Below, in pieces: positions 17,156 to 26,310 of a DNA stretch of 64,000 nt. The position numbers and the translations under genes were made by a program. Source of the DNA: Pseudomonas sp. GV071. Lineage in GTDB: Bacteria > Pseudomonadota > Gammaproteobacteria > Pseudomonadales > Pseudomonadaceae. The stretch is taken from positions 1 to 64,000 of the forward strand of contig NZ_QAOJ01000003.1 in assembly GCF_003050835.1 (NCBI RefSeq). The letters are read 5' to 3'. The notes under the pieces are model-generated. The model was not told the origin of the DNA. It saw nothing but the letters and a program-made list of their open reading frames with translations, and did no database searches. The number at the start of each line of letters is the position of its first letter. The stretch's first letter is position 1.

Positions 17156-18490
17156 TTACTCCGCCGCAGGCGCTTCCGGCTTCTTGCGCTTCAACGGCGC
17201 CATGCCATCACCGCTAACCAGCGAGCTCTTGGGCTTGTTGGCGGTTTTGCGCTTGGTGGGTGACTTGGCCACGGCCTTCTTGTCGCCTTTCTTGTCGGTC
17301 TTTTTCTTCTTCACGCCGACGGCTTTACCCGAGGCTTTGACCTTTTTCGGGCCGCCGTAGGTGCCTTTCAGTTCCTTGACGGTGCGGCGCTCGAAGCTCT
17401 GTTTGAGGTAGCGCTCGATGCTCGACATCAGGTTCCAGTCGCCGTGGCAGATCAGCGAGATCGCCAGGCCTTCGTTACCGGCGCGGCCGGTGCGGCCGAT
17501 GCGGTGCACGTATTCGTCGCCGCTGCGCGGCATGTCGTAGTTGATCACCAGATCCAGGCCATCCACGTCCAGACCACGGGCCGCGACGTCGGTCGCCACG
17601 AGGATTTTCACCCCACCCTGCTTCAGGCGGTCGATGGCCAGCTTGCGGTCCTTCTGGTCTTTCTCACCATGCAGCACGAACACCTTGTGCTCGGCAGCCA
17701 CCAGGCGCCCATAGAGGCGGTCGGCAGCCACGCGGGTGTTGGTGAAGATGATCGCTTTCTGGTAGGTCTCGTTGGCCAGCAACCAATACACCAGCTGCTC
17801 TTTGTGCTGGTTGTGGTCGGCGGTGATGATCTGCTGGCGCACGCCATCGCTGAGCTGGCTGACAGCGTTGAGTTGCAGGTGCTGCGGGTCTTTGAGGACC
17901 GAGGCGACCATCTCGCGCAGGCCATTGCCGCCGCTGGTGGCGGAGAACAGCATGGTCTGGTGCGCGCCTTTGCACTCACCGGCCAGGCGCTGCACGTCTT
18001 CGGCGAACCCCATGTCGAGCATGCGGTCGGCTTCGTCCAGCACCAGCACTTCCACGGCCTTGAGGTCGAGGTTGCCGGCGTTCAGTTGCTCGAGCAGACG
18101 GCCAGGCGTGCCGATCAGAATGTCCGGCACCTTGCGCAGCATGGCGGCTTGCACTTTGAAATCTTCGCCGCCGGTGATCAGGCCGGACTTGATGAAGGTG
18201 AACTGCGAGAAGCGCTCCACTTCCTTCAAGGTTTGCTGCGCCAGCTCGCGGGTTGGCAGCAGGATCAGCGCGCGGATCACTACGCGGGGTTTGGCGTCGC
18301 CCATCAGGCGGTTGAGCAGCGGCAGGACGAACGCAGCGGTTTTGCCGCTGCCGGTCTGCGCGGTAACCCGCAGGTCTTTCCCTTCCAGCGCCGGCGGAAT
18401 GGCCGCGACTTGTACCGGGGTGGGCTCGACAAACTTCAGCTCGGCCACGGCTTTAAGCAGGCGTTCATGCAGGGCGAATTGGGAAAACAC
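17156..18490 (-). CDS. DEAD-box ATP-dependent RNA helicase
   Basis: The 444-residue protein has all core motifs in order: Q motif FVEPTPVQVAAIPPAL, motif I AQTGSGKT (about 43-50), Ia PTRELAQQ, Ib TPGRLLEQ, II DEAD (about 153-156), III SAT, IV IIFTNTR, V ATDVAARGLD, VI HRIGRTGRAG (about 329-338). A lysine-rich, disordered tail of about 80 residues follows, a usual RNA-binding extension. It should remodel RNA or ribonucleoprotein, for example in ribosome assembly or mRNA decay. It is closest in feel to the DeaD/RhlE/SrmB group; I do not assign a name. Confidence 0.93.
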   Translation of the reverse strand: MFSQFALHERLLKAVAELKFVEPTPVQVAAIPPALEGKDLRVTAQTGSGKTAAFVLPLLNRLMGDAKPRVVIRALILLPTRELAQQTLKEVERFSQFTFIKSGLITGGEDFKVQAAMLRKVPDILIGTPGRLLEQLNAGNLDLKAVEVLVLDEADRMLDMGFAEDVQRLAGECKGAHQTMLFSATSGGNGLREMVASVLKDPQHLQLNAVSQLSDGVRQQIITADHNQHKEQLVYWLLANETYQKAIIFTNTRVAADRLYGRLVAAEHKVFVLHGEKDQKDRKLAIDRLKQGGVKILVATDVAARGLDVDGLDLVINYDMPRSGDEYVHRIGRTGRAGNEGLAISLICHGDWNLMSSIERYLKQSFERRTVKELKGTYGGPKKVKASGKAVGVKKKKTDKKGDKKAVAKSPTKRKTANKPKSSLVSGDGMAPLKRKKPEAPAAE

Positions 18491-18660
18491 GGGGGGCTAC
18501 CTCGGCGAAGATCACTAAACAGCCGCATAGGTTACCGGTTGTTGCCCCGGAACGCCCGCAGTCTGTGCAGGCTATCGACCACAGGCGCACGCAGCGGCAT
18601 TACAAAAACGCTGTGAGCTGGCATTCTGGCGCGCGAAAAAATTGCCCCGAAGGAGCCCTC

Positions 18661-19080
18661 ATGACCGTTCTCGCCATTGCCGCCGCCTGCCTGCTCGACG
18701 CCCAGGGCCGTTTACTGCTGGTGCGTAAACGCGGCACCCAGGCGTTCATGTTGCCCGGCGGCAAACGTGAAGCGGGCGAAACGGCTATCGCCGCGTTGCA
18801 GCGCGAATTGCTCGAAGAGTTGAACCTGAGTCTGCCGGCCGAAGCGTTCGAGGTGCTCGGCCAGTTCCAGGCGCCAGCAGCCAATGAGCCCGACACCTGG
18901 ATCGATGCCGACATCTTCGTCGCTCCCCTCAACCAGCCCGTGGCCGCAGCCGCTGAACTGGAAGAGTTGGCCTGGCTCGACCTGCAGGCGCCCGAGCGCG
19001 ACGACCTGGCGCCGCTACTGCGGCTGCACGTGTTGCCGCGCCTGCTTGCGCAGCTGATGAATGCTGTCCCAGGCGGTTAA
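18661..19080 (+). CDS. NUDIX hydrolase
   Basis: A 139-residue protein with a Nudix box at about residues 38-60: GKREAGETAIAALQRELLEE, fitting Gx5Ex7REUxEEx with the final Gly changed to Asn. N-terminal strand IAAACLLDAQGRLLLVRKRG is typical. The family cleaves nucleoside diphosphates linked to other groups. The substrate is unknown. The ATG at 18661 has a gaaggag site seven bases before it; the longer frame is not supported. Its last 66 bases overlap the convergent rarD gene. Confidence 0.88.
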   Translation: MTVLAIAAACLLDAQGRLLLVRKRGTQAFMLPGGKREAGETAIAALQRELLEELNLSLPAEAFEVLGQFQAPAANEPDTWIDADIFVAPLNQPVAAAAELEELAWLDLQAPERDDLAPLLRLHVLPRLLAQLMNAVPGG

Positions 19081-19920
19081 TACGATCGCAAGCCAGATCG
19101 GGATGTAGGTCCACAGCTGCGCCGGGTTGAAGGTTTCGCCAAGAAACAGCACCGCCACGGCAAACAGCAACGCCGGCTCGACGTAACTGAGAATGCCGAA
19201 TACCCCCAGCGGCAACAGGCGACTGGACGCCATCATCGCCGCGAAGGCCAAGGTGCCGAGCAGGCCGATGCCAGGCAACAACCACCACATGTGCGGTGCA
19301 ACGGTGAACAGGTTGTCCGGGCCGTAGGTGAGGATCAGCCAGATCGCCACCGGCGCCAGCATAAGCATTTCCAGGATGAAGCCGGATAGCGAGTCCAGGC
19401 GCATCCAGCGGCGCAGCATGAAGTAAGGCGGGTAACCCAGCGCGGTCACCAGGGTCGCCCAGGAAAACGCCCGGGTCAGCCACAGTTCATGCAGCACACC
19501 GAGCAACGCCAGGCCCACGGCGATGCCCTGCAACGGGCTCAGGCGTTCGCGGTAGAACAGCCGGCCGACCAGCACCATCGACAGCGGCAGGAGGAAGTAG
19601 CCGAGGGTGATGTCGAGCATCATGCCCTGCAGCGGCGCCCACAAAAACAGCCCCCACTGAATGCCGATCAGCGCGGCTGCCACCGGCAAGGCCAACACCA
19701 GCAACGGCTCGCGGCGCAGGCGCTGCAAGACGCCGAACAGCAGCCCCCATTGCCGCGACAGGGCCACCAACAGCAACACCATGGGGATCGACCAGAGCAC
19801 CCGTTGGGCGAAAATCTGCACGCCATCCAGCGGTGCCAGCTGTTTCACATAGCCCGGCATAAAGGCGAACAGCAACGACGCCGTCACCGACAGTGCCACC
19901 CCGCGACCGGACAGCTTCAT
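19015..19920 (-). CDS. rarD: RarD-type EamA family transporter
   Basis: A 301-residue inner-membrane protein with ten predicted helices in two EamA repeats. It starts GVALSVTASLLFAFMPGYVKQLAPLDGVQIFAQRV, the RarD signature, and has IGIQWGLFLWAP and ALGYPPYFMLRR further on. RarD proteins are drug/metabolite-superfamily permeases once linked to chloramphenicol sensitivity; the substrate is not known. The ATG at 19920 is used instead of a 39-codon upstream extension that runs into a palindromic repeat. The 3' end overlaps the NUDIX gene tail-to-tail by 66 bases. Confidence 0.9.
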   Translation of the reverse strand: MKLSGRGVALSVTASLLFAFMPGYVKQLAPLDGVQIFAQRVLWSIPMVLLLVALSRQWGLLFGVLQRLRREPLLVLALPVAAALIGIQWGLFLWAPLQGMMLDITLGYFLLPLSMVLVGRLFYRERLSPLQGIAVGLALLGVLHELWLTRAFSWATLVTALGYPPYFMLRRWMRLDSLSGFILEMLMLAPVAIWLILTYGPDNLFTVAPHMWWLLPGIGLLGTLAFAAMMASSRLLPLGVFGILSYVEPALLFAVAVLFLGETFNPAQLWTYIPIWLAIVLTAWDSIHQLRKQARQHVQPQ

Positions 19921-19982
19921 GTCTGCTCCATCAACAAAAATAGCCGGCGACCATAGCGCGGTTGCCAGCCTTCTGTCGCGGG

Positions 19983-20144
19983 GTAGGTTGGGTTGAGCGC
20001 AGCGAAGCCCAACGATACGCAGGCTTAGAACCACCACCGATGCCAGACGGGGGCGTTTGGAGCCCGAACTGTTCTGTTTGAAATCGAAGATGGCGCAATC
20101 GGATTTGTATCGTTGGGCTTCGCCTTTGGCTCAACCCAACCTAC
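19983..20144. repeat. GTAGGTTGGGTTGAGC palindromic repeat, two opposed copies
   Basis: A copy reading taggttgggttgagcgcagc starts at 19984 and a complementary copy (gttgggcttcgcc..ctcaacccaacctacg) lies at 20107-20144, with about 90 bases between. The same family recurs at 43486-43568 and 51288-51363. Here it sits between the start of rarD and the end of the alpha/beta hydrolase gene. Confidence 0.75.
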
Positions 20145-20150
20145 GTTGTA

Positions 20151-21140
20151 TCAAAGCTGCGCCAACCCCACCGGCTGCCGATGCTCCGCCAGATACGGCA
20201 ACACGGCCGCCAGCAACGGCGCCTTGAACGCCTCCTGGAAACGATGGGCCAGCCCTGGAATCAGCTTCAACTGCGCGCCCTTGATATGCGCCGCCACATG
20301 CACGCCATGCATCACCGGCAGCAACGGGTCGGCTGTGCCATGCACCACCAGGGTCGGTACCCGCAGGCGGTCGAGCAAGGCCACGCGGCTCGGTTCGGCG
20401 AGGATCGCGAGAATCTGCCGCTGCACGCCCTGGGGATTGAAGGCGCGGTCGTAGGCGACGGCGGCCTGCTCTTTCAGCAATTGGCGATCATCGTGCACAG
20501 TCGGGCTGCCGAGGGCCGCGAGCAGGTCGGCCTGCTGTTCGATGGCCACATCGCGGTTCGGCGCTTCACGGCGGGCCAGCAGCGCCAGCAAGGCGGGCTT
20601 GGGTTCAGGCAAGCCCTGGGCGCCAGAGCTGGTCATGATCAGGGTCAGGCTGGTCACCCGTTGCGGGGCCATGTCGGCCATGTGCTGGGCGATCATGCCG
20701 CCCATGCTCGCGCCCAACACGTGAAAGCGCGACACATGCAGGTTATCCATCAAGCCCAATGCATCCTGGGCCATATCGGTGAGGCTATAGGGCGCGGCCA
20801 CGGAAAAACCCAGTTTGTAGCGCAGCACCTCATAGGTGAGGTTGGCCGGCTCCGGCGCGTGCGCCCAGGTGGACAGGCCGACGTCTCGGTTGTCGTAGCG
20901 GATCACCCGAAAGCCCTGCTGACAGAGGGCGACCACCACCTCGTCCGGCCAATGGATCAACTGCCCACCCAAGCCCATGACCAGCAGCAGCGCCGGATCG
21001 GACTCACGGCCAATGCTCTGGTACGCAAGGGTCACCTCGCCCAGATCAGCCCGTTGAGTGACAACATTGACATCGCACCGCGAAGCCGCAAAAGACGGCA
21101 AGGCACACCACAAGGCGGCCCAGAAAAGAAACGCACGCAT
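20151..21140 (-). CDS. Secreted alpha/beta hydrolase
   Basis: A 329-residue protein starting at the ATG at 21140; the frame is open upstream through a REP element but that part is not coding. Signal peptide FLFWAALWCALPSFAAS. Alpha/beta-hydrolase landmarks: oxyanion LVMGLGGQLIHW, VIRYDNRDVGLST, nucleophile elbow LGASMGGMIAQ (Ser about 162), acid region VVHGTADPLLPV and histidine in LIPGLAHRFQE. The fold suggests an esterase or lipase-like activity in the periplasm. The order of substrates is unknown. It diverges from metR. Confidence 0.85.
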   Translation of the reverse strand: MRAFLFWAALWCALPSFAASRCDVNVVTQRADLGEVTLAYQSIGRESDPALLLVMGLGGQLIHWPDEVVVALCQQGFRVIRYDNRDVGLSTWAHAPEPANLTYEVLRYKLGFSVAAPYSLTDMAQDALGLMDNLHVSRFHVLGASMGGMIAQHMADMAPQRVTSLTLIMTSSGAQGLPEPKPALLALLARREAPNRDVAIEQQADLLAALGSPTVHDDRQLLKEQAAVAYDRAFNPQGVQRQILAILAEPSRVALLDRLRVPTLVVHGTADPLLPVMHGVHVAAHIKGAQLKLIPGLAHRFQEAFKAPLLAAVLPYLAEHRQPVGLAQL

Positions 21141-21268
21141 AAGAAAATACCAACACGCAAAACCCCAGTAAGGCCGGATTGTGCTGACAGACGTAGGATC
21201 GCGCTGCCACACAACCGTGACAATTTGATGAAGGGCGCCGAACGGTCGTGACGCGCACGTCGTTCTTT

Positions 21269-21346
21269 GTAGGAGCGGCTGGGCGGCATTCCAATCAGCC
21301 GCGATGCTTTTGATCGTAAAAGCATCGCGGCTGAAGCCGCTCCTAC
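21269..21346. repeat. REP pair
   Basis: Two opposed copies of gtaggagcggct..cagccgcgatgc are separated by a short centre (gatcgt). The element lies between the divergent alpha/beta hydrolase and metR genes. The remainder of this 313-base gap carries an inverted repeat next to metR. Confidence 0.85.
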
Positions 21347-21393
21347 GAGCCACGAAAACATGATTAAAATTCAATAAAAACAAATTGAACCGC

Positions 21394-21413
21394 AAATTAA
21401 TTCACGTTAATTT
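21394..21413. promoter_or_regulatory. Inverted repeat upstream of metR
   Basis: AAATTAA and TTAATTT are perfect arms spaced by six bases, 40 bases before the metR ATG. LysR-type proteins bind dyads of this size (T-N11-A core), and MetR often regulates its own gene. The canonical MetR half-site spacing TGAAN5TTCA is not seen, so binding is unproven. Confidence 0.4.
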
Positions 21414-21453
21414 CGCTCATGTTCCCTACTCAACCCACGCCGAGAGCCCCGCC

Positions 21454-22377
21454 ATGTTGGAACTGCGCCACCTGAAAACCCTGCATGCGCTGCGTGAAAC
21501 CGACAGCCTGGTGGACGCAGCCGAGCGCCTGCACCTGACCCAATCCGCTCTCTCCCACCAGTTCAAGGAACTGGAGGAACGCCTGGGCATGCAGCTGTTC
21601 GTGCGCAAGACCAAACCGGTGCGTTTCACCAGCGCCGGCCTGCGCCTGCTGCAACTGGCCGACTCGCTGCTGCCGCAACTGCGCGCCGCCGAGCGCGACA
21701 TGGCGCGGCTGGTAGGCGGCACCGCCGGCCGTCTGCACATGGCGATCGAATGCCACAGCTGCTTCCAGTGGCTGATGCCGACCATCGACCAGTTCCGCGA
21801 TGCCTGGCCGGAAGTGGAGCTGGACCTGGCCTCGGGTTTCTCCTTCGCGCCCCTGCCGGCGCTGGCCCGTGGCGACCTCGACCTGGTGGTGACCTCCGAC
21901 CCCATCGACCTCTCAGGCATCACCTACGTGCCGCTGTTCACCTACGAAGCGATGCTCGCGGTGGCCAACCAGCACGACCTGGCGAAAAAGCCCTATATCG
22001 TGCCCGGCGACCTGGCCAAGGAAACCCTGATCACCTACCCGGTGGAGCGCGACCGGCTGGATATCTTCACCCGTTTTCTGGAGCCGGCCGACATCGAACC
22101 GGCGCAGGTGCGCACCTCGGAGCTGACGGTAATGATGATGCAGCTGGTGGCCAGCGGCCGCGGCGTGTGCGGCCTGCCCAACTGGGCGCTGCACGAGTAC
22201 AGCTCGCGCGGTTATGTGACGGCCAAACGCTTGGGCGACAAGGGTCTGTTCGCCACCCTGTATGCCGGCATTCGCACCGACATGCTCGACGCGCCGTTTA
22301 TGCGCGACTTCCTGCTGACTGCCAAAGACACCTCGTTCTCCACCCTGGAAGGCGTGAGCGCGGCGAAGGAAAAGTAA
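21454..22377 (+). CDS. metR: MetR, LysR-type regulator of methionine biosynthesis
   Basis: The 307-residue protein begins MLELRHLKTLHALRETDSL, with the winged helix at residues about 1-60 (LHLTQSALSHQFKELEERLG). The effector domain has EVELDLASGFSFAPLPAL and the unusual ELTVMMMQLVASGRGVCGLPNW near 215-240, which are typical of MetR. MetR activates metE and related genes using homocysteine as co-inducer. No met structural gene is in the window. The ATG at 21454 was chosen over an upstream in-frame ATG because the LysR domain always starts near the N-terminus. Confidence 0.88.
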   Translation: MLELRHLKTLHALRETDSLVDAAERLHLTQSALSHQFKELEERLGMQLFVRKTKPVRFTSAGLRLLQLADSLLPQLRAAERDMARLVGGTAGRLHMAIECHSCFQWLMPTIDQFRDAWPEVELDLASGFSFAPLPALARGDLDLVVTSDPIDLSGITYVPLFTYEAMLAVANQHDLAKKPYIVPGDLAKETLITYPVERDRLDIFTRFLEPADIEPAQVRTSELTVMMMQLVASGRGVCGLPNWALHEYSSRGYVTAKRLGDKGLFATLYAGIRTDMLDAPFMRDFLLTAKDTSFSTLEGVSAAKEK

Positions 22378-22426
22378 AGCCGTTTGCCCTCACCGCGTTT
22401 GGCGAGGGCTTGCTGGCTTCGAGCAA

Positions 22427-22693
22427 TCAACCGTTCGAGCAACCATCACCCATCTGCCGATACTCCACGGTGTGGCGCTGGCCCTGATGGTCTTCGAAGG
22501 TCATCCACGCCGGGCCGACGGCGCATTCGTGGTTGTCATTGGAAATGGAGATGACCCGCGCCACATCCAATTCCATGCCATAGGCATATTGCTCGACTTC
22601 TGCTTGCTCCTGGCTATCGCTGACCTGTGGCAGTTCGCCGGCCAGAGACACGCAGGCGTAGCCCGCCAACGCCAGTAAAACTAGAGCTTTCAT
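22427..22693 (-). CDS. DUF2790 small periplasmic protein
   Basis: An 88-residue protein with signal peptide MKALVLLALAGYACVSLAG. The mature part contains YGMELDVARVISIS, CAVGPAWMTFEDHQGQRH and ends MGDGCSNG; two cysteines could form a disulphide. This matches the DUF2790 family, nearly restricted to Pseudomonas and often found in metal- or stress-related loci; its function is unknown. The ATG at 22693 is used. About 360 bases separate it from the next minus-strand gene. Confidence 0.8.
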   Translation of the reverse strand: MKALVLLALAGYACVSLAGELPQVSDSQEQAEVEQYAYGMELDVARVISISNDNHECAVGPAWMTFEDHQGQRHTVEYRQMGDGCSNG

Positions 22694-23052
22694 GGGGTAG
22701 TTACCTGTTTGCAAAGTACTGCGAGGAGTAGTCGGCTGGCGCCTTTTTTCGTGGAAAATTTGCCAGCCGAGTTTCTTGCTTATTGCCTGTTTGGAGCCCG
22801 CCGCAGTCTTGTGAAAAACGGCGGTGTAACCCTGCCTTTCCGAGCATGGGCCCCTGCGTGGGGGGCGGGTTCATTTTAGGTTTTGGGGCGCTGGGCTTTA
22901 AGCGCGAAGATGGCTAAGGACTGTTGACTAGAACCGCAATAATCGCCGTCCCTCAACGTCAAAAACATCGCGGCTGAAGCCCCTCCCACAAGAAACCTCT
23001 TACCCTGTGGGAGGGGCTTCAGCCGCGATTCCTGCAAACGAAAACCGCTGAT
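22694..23052. other. Gene-free 359-base gap
   Basis: I see no supportable gene. The half nearer DUF2790 is a likely promoter region, with a GC-rich segment (ccctgcgtggggggcggg) around 22850-22870. The other half holds a REP pair. No terminator with a clear T-run was found. Confidence 0.5.
22967..23030. repeat. REP pair ('cccctccca' type)
   Basis: atcgcggctgaagcccctcccaca and its opposed copy tgtgggaggggcttcagccgcgat flank a short centre. It lies 22 bases past the stop of the HlyD-family gene and could form a strong stem at the end of the efflux transcript. Confidence 0.85.
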
Positions 23053-23949
23053 CTATTCAATCCCCAGCAACAGCTCATTGGCATCGTTACTGTCCGGGTT
23101 GATCACCACCGTGCACGTCATCCCCGCCGCCAGCAGCAGACCATCCGGCACACTGTCGATCCTGATCCGCACCGGCACCCGCTGGGCCAGGCGCACCCAG
23201 TTGAAGGTGGGGTTCACATCCGCGGTCAGCTCATGGCTCTGCGGGTTGTCGCGGTCGTAGATGCCGCGGGAAATGCTGTCGACATGGCCGTGCAAACGGG
23301 CGCCGCTCATCATGCGCATCTCGGCCGGGTCGCCGACCTTGATCAGCGGCAGGCGGGTCTCTTCGAAGTAGCCGTTGATATAAAAGGAATGGCTGTCCAC
23401 CAGGGCCATGGTGGCCTCGCCGCGTTGGGCGAAGTCGCCGCGGTAGACGTTGAGGTTGGTGATATAGCCATCCACCGGCGCACGCACTTCAGTGCGTTGC
23501 AGTTGCAGGCGCGCCGCTTCCAGACGGGCCTGGGCACTCTGGTAATCGGCCAGTGCGACAGCGGCCATATGGCTGGCGTCGTCGCGGCTTTCGCGTGACA
23601 CCACTTGCTCATCCATATCGGCACGGCGCTGGGCGTTGTCCTGGCGCCGGTGCAACGCTGCCTTGCGGGCGGCCACTTCAGCCTCGGCCTGCTGCACGGC
23701 CAACTGGAAATGCTCGGGGTCGATGCGCAGCAGCAGGTCGCCTTGTTTCACCGCCTGGTTATCCGCCACGGCCACTTCCACCACCAGCCCGCCGACGTCG
23801 GCCGCAATATTGATGACATCGGCGCGCACCCGCCCATCGCGGGTCCAGGGTGCGTCCATGTAGTGGCTCCACAGGGTGCGCAGAATAAGTAGCGCCAGGG
23901 CGAACACAAGCAGGCTGACCAGCACGCTGATGGTCTTTTTCGGGGACAT
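23053..23949 (-). CDS. HlyD/EmrA-family periplasmic adaptor of efflux system
   Basis: The 298-residue membrane-fusion protein starts at the ATG at 23949. A single membrane anchor (ISVLVSLLVFALALLILRTLW) is followed by the barrel/lipoyl half-motif DVGGLVVEVAVADNQAVKQGDLLLRIDPE, a short alpha-hairpin (about 75-140) and the second lipoyl half TEVRAPVDGYITNLNVYRGDF. It would bridge the FUSC inner-membrane protein and the NodT-type outer-membrane factor. It closes the four-gene operon 27740-23053. The overall set resembles aromatic-acid efflux systems such as AaeAB. Confidence 0.88.
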   Translation of the reverse strand: MSPKKTISVLVSLLVFALALLILRTLWSHYMDAPWTRDGRVRADVINIAADVGGLVVEVAVADNQAVKQGDLLLRIDPEHFQLAVQQAEAEVAARKAALHRRQDNAQRRADMDEQVVSRESRDDASHMAAVALADYQSAQARLEAARLQLQRTEVRAPVDGYITNLNVYRGDFAQRGEATMALVDSHSFYINGYFEETRLPLIKVGDPAEMRMMSGARLHGHVDSISRGIYDRDNPQSHELTADVNPTFNWVRLAQRVPVRIRIDSVPDGLLLAAGMTCTVVINPDSNDANELLLGIE

Positions 23950-23963
23950 GGGTGGGTCTCGCC

Positions 23964-24164
23964 TCAACGATAAATGCACAGCGCCAGCGCGCCATACAGA
24001 CAGGTAAACAGGCTCACGCGCAGCAGGGTCGGGTGCCAGGCGTGGCGGTAGCAACCGAGCCACGCGAGCAGGCGGTCCAGGCCCCAACCGAGCACCACGC
24101 AGAGCAGGAACAACAAGGTAAGGCTCGGCATGTACACGCCAAGCACTTGCACTTCACGCGGCAT
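23964..24164 (-). CDS. DUF1656 small membrane protein of efflux operon
   Basis: A 66-residue protein with two membrane helices (SLTLLFLLCVVLGWGLDRLLAWL and TLLRVSLFTCLYGALALCIYR) joined by a short loop rich in His and Trp. The start MPREVQVLGVYMPS is the DUF1656 form; the gene overlaps the FUSC gene upstream by 11 bases and is 14 bases before the HlyD gene. DUF1656 proteins accompany FUSC/HlyD pairs, probably as an accessory subunit. Confidence 0.85.
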   Translation of the reverse strand: MPREVQVLGVYMPSLTLLFLLCVVLGWGLDRLLAWLGCYRHAWHPTLLRVSLFTCLYGALALCIYR

Positions 24165-26310
24165 CGGCAACTCCGGCAGCAGGCGCCAACGGCGACTCGG
24201 GGTCGAGCAAGGCGCTGCGGATAAAGTGCAGGTAGCTGAGCACGCGGCGCAGCGGCGAGGTGTCGAACTGCGGCGCGCGCGGTTCGGGCGTGGCACGGAC
24301 AGCAGCGATAGCCTGCTCGACGGCGTGTAAAGCGCGCTGGCGGTTGCTCTCTTGTGGCCGCACGAACAGGCGGATCAACGCTCGCCCCATCAGGCGAATG
24401 GCCTGACGCCAGGGCGTGTGCTCGGCGTAGCACGGCTGAGCTGGCAGGCCCGCCTGCTCCTGGCGTAGCTCGATCACCGCATGGCCGATCTCCTGCACCA
24501 GAAACATCCAGCGCAGCAGCTGGCGCTGCACGTCCGGGCGTCCGGCGGAAAAACCGTGGGCCTGGTTCAGCAGGTCACGTGTGCCGCTCTCGAACCCGGC
24601 AACCAGGCCCTTGAGTTTGCCGCTGACGGCGAACACCACGCGCATGCGCAAGTCGCGCTCCAGGCGCCGCCACAACCACGGCCGGTTGGGCGGCAGAATC
24701 AGTGCCGTGGCCAGCGTGGCCATGGCCATCGACAGCAAGGCCGCGAGGTATTCGTTGATAAAGCCATAGGGGTTGTAGAGGGTCAGGTTGGCCGGCAGCG
24801 ACAGCATGCAAAACCACACCAGCAGCCCCATGCCGAACCCGGCCCACTGCGGACGTGACAGCAGCAAAGCGCCACCGGCAAACACCGGCGCCAGGGCGCA
24901 GCAGAGCAAGGCAAAACCATCCAGGCGCGGCAGCACGAAAAACAGTAATCCAAAGCCCAACAGCGCCCCGCCACAGGCGCCGACAAACAACTGCGCCGCC
25001 AGGCGTTTGGGATTGGCGCCGGCCGACACCAGCCCGGTGATCATCCCCGCCGTCATCACCAGGGTGGTGCCGCTGGGCCAGGCAGTGGCCAGCCAGAAGG
25101 CGCTGAGCGCCAGCATCAGCAAGGATCCGCGCATGCCGGCGACGATGGCGGCCATGCCGTTGGCGCGCGGGGTAAAGGCGTCTTTGAAATCTTCGCGGGC
25201 GTGGTGGTGGTCGAGCAGCGAGGCGTGGGTCAGGGCATAGCTGTGCAGGTCATCGGCAAAGCGAAAGAGCAGCTCGGCGGCGGTGTTGAAGTCGAGCATC
25301 TGCGCCTCCACCGGCTGCTGCATATTCAGCTGCAAGCGGGCGCGGCGAATCTGTTCCATCAATTCCAGCTTGCAGGCCTGTAAGCGCTCAGCCAGTTGCA
25401 CCGCTTCGCTGTCACTGCATAGCCGTGTGCGTAACGGCGCCAGCAGCGCGGCGACTTCCGCCAGGCAAGGCTGCAAGGCATCAACCACACCCTGCTCGCC
25501 CGCCACCTGCAAGCGCCGCAGCAGTTGATACAACGCGTGAAAGCGAGTGGAGAGTTGCATAAACTCATTGTTCAGCCGCGCCAGCCGACCGCTGCGCAGG
25601 CGAATGTGCGGGTCTTCAAAGGCGCTGGCATTGCGCAGGTTTTCCAGGCCCACCGCCTCGGCGGCGAACCGTGCATTGAGCTGTTCGAAGCGCGCCGGCG
25701 ACAGCTCGCCCGCCAGGCCTTCCCAGGCGAACCCGGCAAAGTCGCGAAAGCGCAGCGCCAGGGTGCTGCGCAACGAACTGCTGCTGGTCTGCGGCAGCAG
25801 CAGACCGTTGACCACCCCGGTACAGATGATCCCCAAGCAGATTTCCAGCACCCGCCACAGCGCCGCCATAAACGCGCCCTCGGGATGCAAGGTGGCGGGC
25901 AGGCCGATCATCGCCGCGGTGTAGCCAGCCAGCACACAGGCGTAGCCACGAAAGTCGCGGTAACGGGTGGCGCCGGCCGTACACAGGCCAATCCACAGCG
26001 CCAGGCTGAGCAGAAACAGCACCCGCTCCTGGGCGAACAAGGCGATCAAGGTGACCATCATCGCCAGGCCGACAAAGGTGCCGATCAGGCGGTAAAAACT
26101 CTTGGCCAGCACCTGCCCACTCTGCGGTTGCATGATGATAAACACCGTCACCAGCACCGTGCTTGGCTGCGGCAATTGCAGGCGGTAGGCCAGCCACAAC
26201 GCGAGAAACGCGGTGAGCAGCGCCTTGCCGATAAACACCCAGGTCAGGCCTTCGCTACGGCCCCAGTCGGCCAGCGTGGCGCGCCACGGCATCGCACTGA
26301 GTGAGCTCAT
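24154..26310 (-). CDS. FUSC-family inner-membrane exporter (AaeB-like)
   Basis: A 718-residue protein starting at the ATG at 26310, which overlaps the upstream outer-membrane factor's stop (ATGA). It has two blocks of about five to six helices: residues about 20-160 (ALLTAFLALWLAYRLQLPQPSTVLVTVFIIMQPQSGQVLAKS) and about 360-510 (SAFWLATAWPSGTTLVMTAGM). Each is followed by a cytoplasmic helical domain. This is the duplicated fold of AaeB and related fusaric-acid-resistance proteins, which export aromatic carboxylic acids. The substrate here is not proven. Confidence 0.88.
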   Translation of the reverse strand: MSSLSAMPWRATLADWGRSEGLTWVFIGKALLTAFLALWLAYRLQLPQPSTVLVTVFIIMQPQSGQVLAKSFYRLIGTFVGLAMMVTLIALFAQERVLFLLSLALWIGLCTAGATRYRDFRGYACVLAGYTAAMIGLPATLHPEGAFMAALWRVLEICLGIICTGVVNGLLLPQTSSSSLRSTLALRFRDFAGFAWEGLAGELSPARFEQLNARFAAEAVGLENLRNASAFEDPHIRLRSGRLARLNNEFMQLSTRFHALYQLLRRLQVAGEQGVVDALQPCLAEVAALLAPLRTRLCSDSEAVQLAERLQACKLELMEQIRRARLQLNMQQPVEAQMLDFNTAAELLFRFADDLHSYALTHASLLDHHHAREDFKDAFTPRANGMAAIVAGMRGSLLMLALSAFWLATAWPSGTTLVMTAGMITGLVSAGANPKRLAAQLFVGACGGALLGFGLLFFVLPRLDGFALLCCALAPVFAGGALLLSRPQWAGFGMGLLVWFCMLSLPANLTLYNPYGFINEYLAALLSMAMATLATALILPPNRPWLWRRLERDLRMRVVFAVSGKLKGLVAGFESGTRDLLNQAHGFSAGRPDVQRQLLRWMFLVQEIGHAVIELRQEQAGLPAQPCYAEHTPWRQAIRLMGRALIRLFVRPQESNRQRALHAVEQAIAAVRATPEPRAPQFDTSPLRRVLSYLHFIRSALLDPESPLAPAAGVADAA

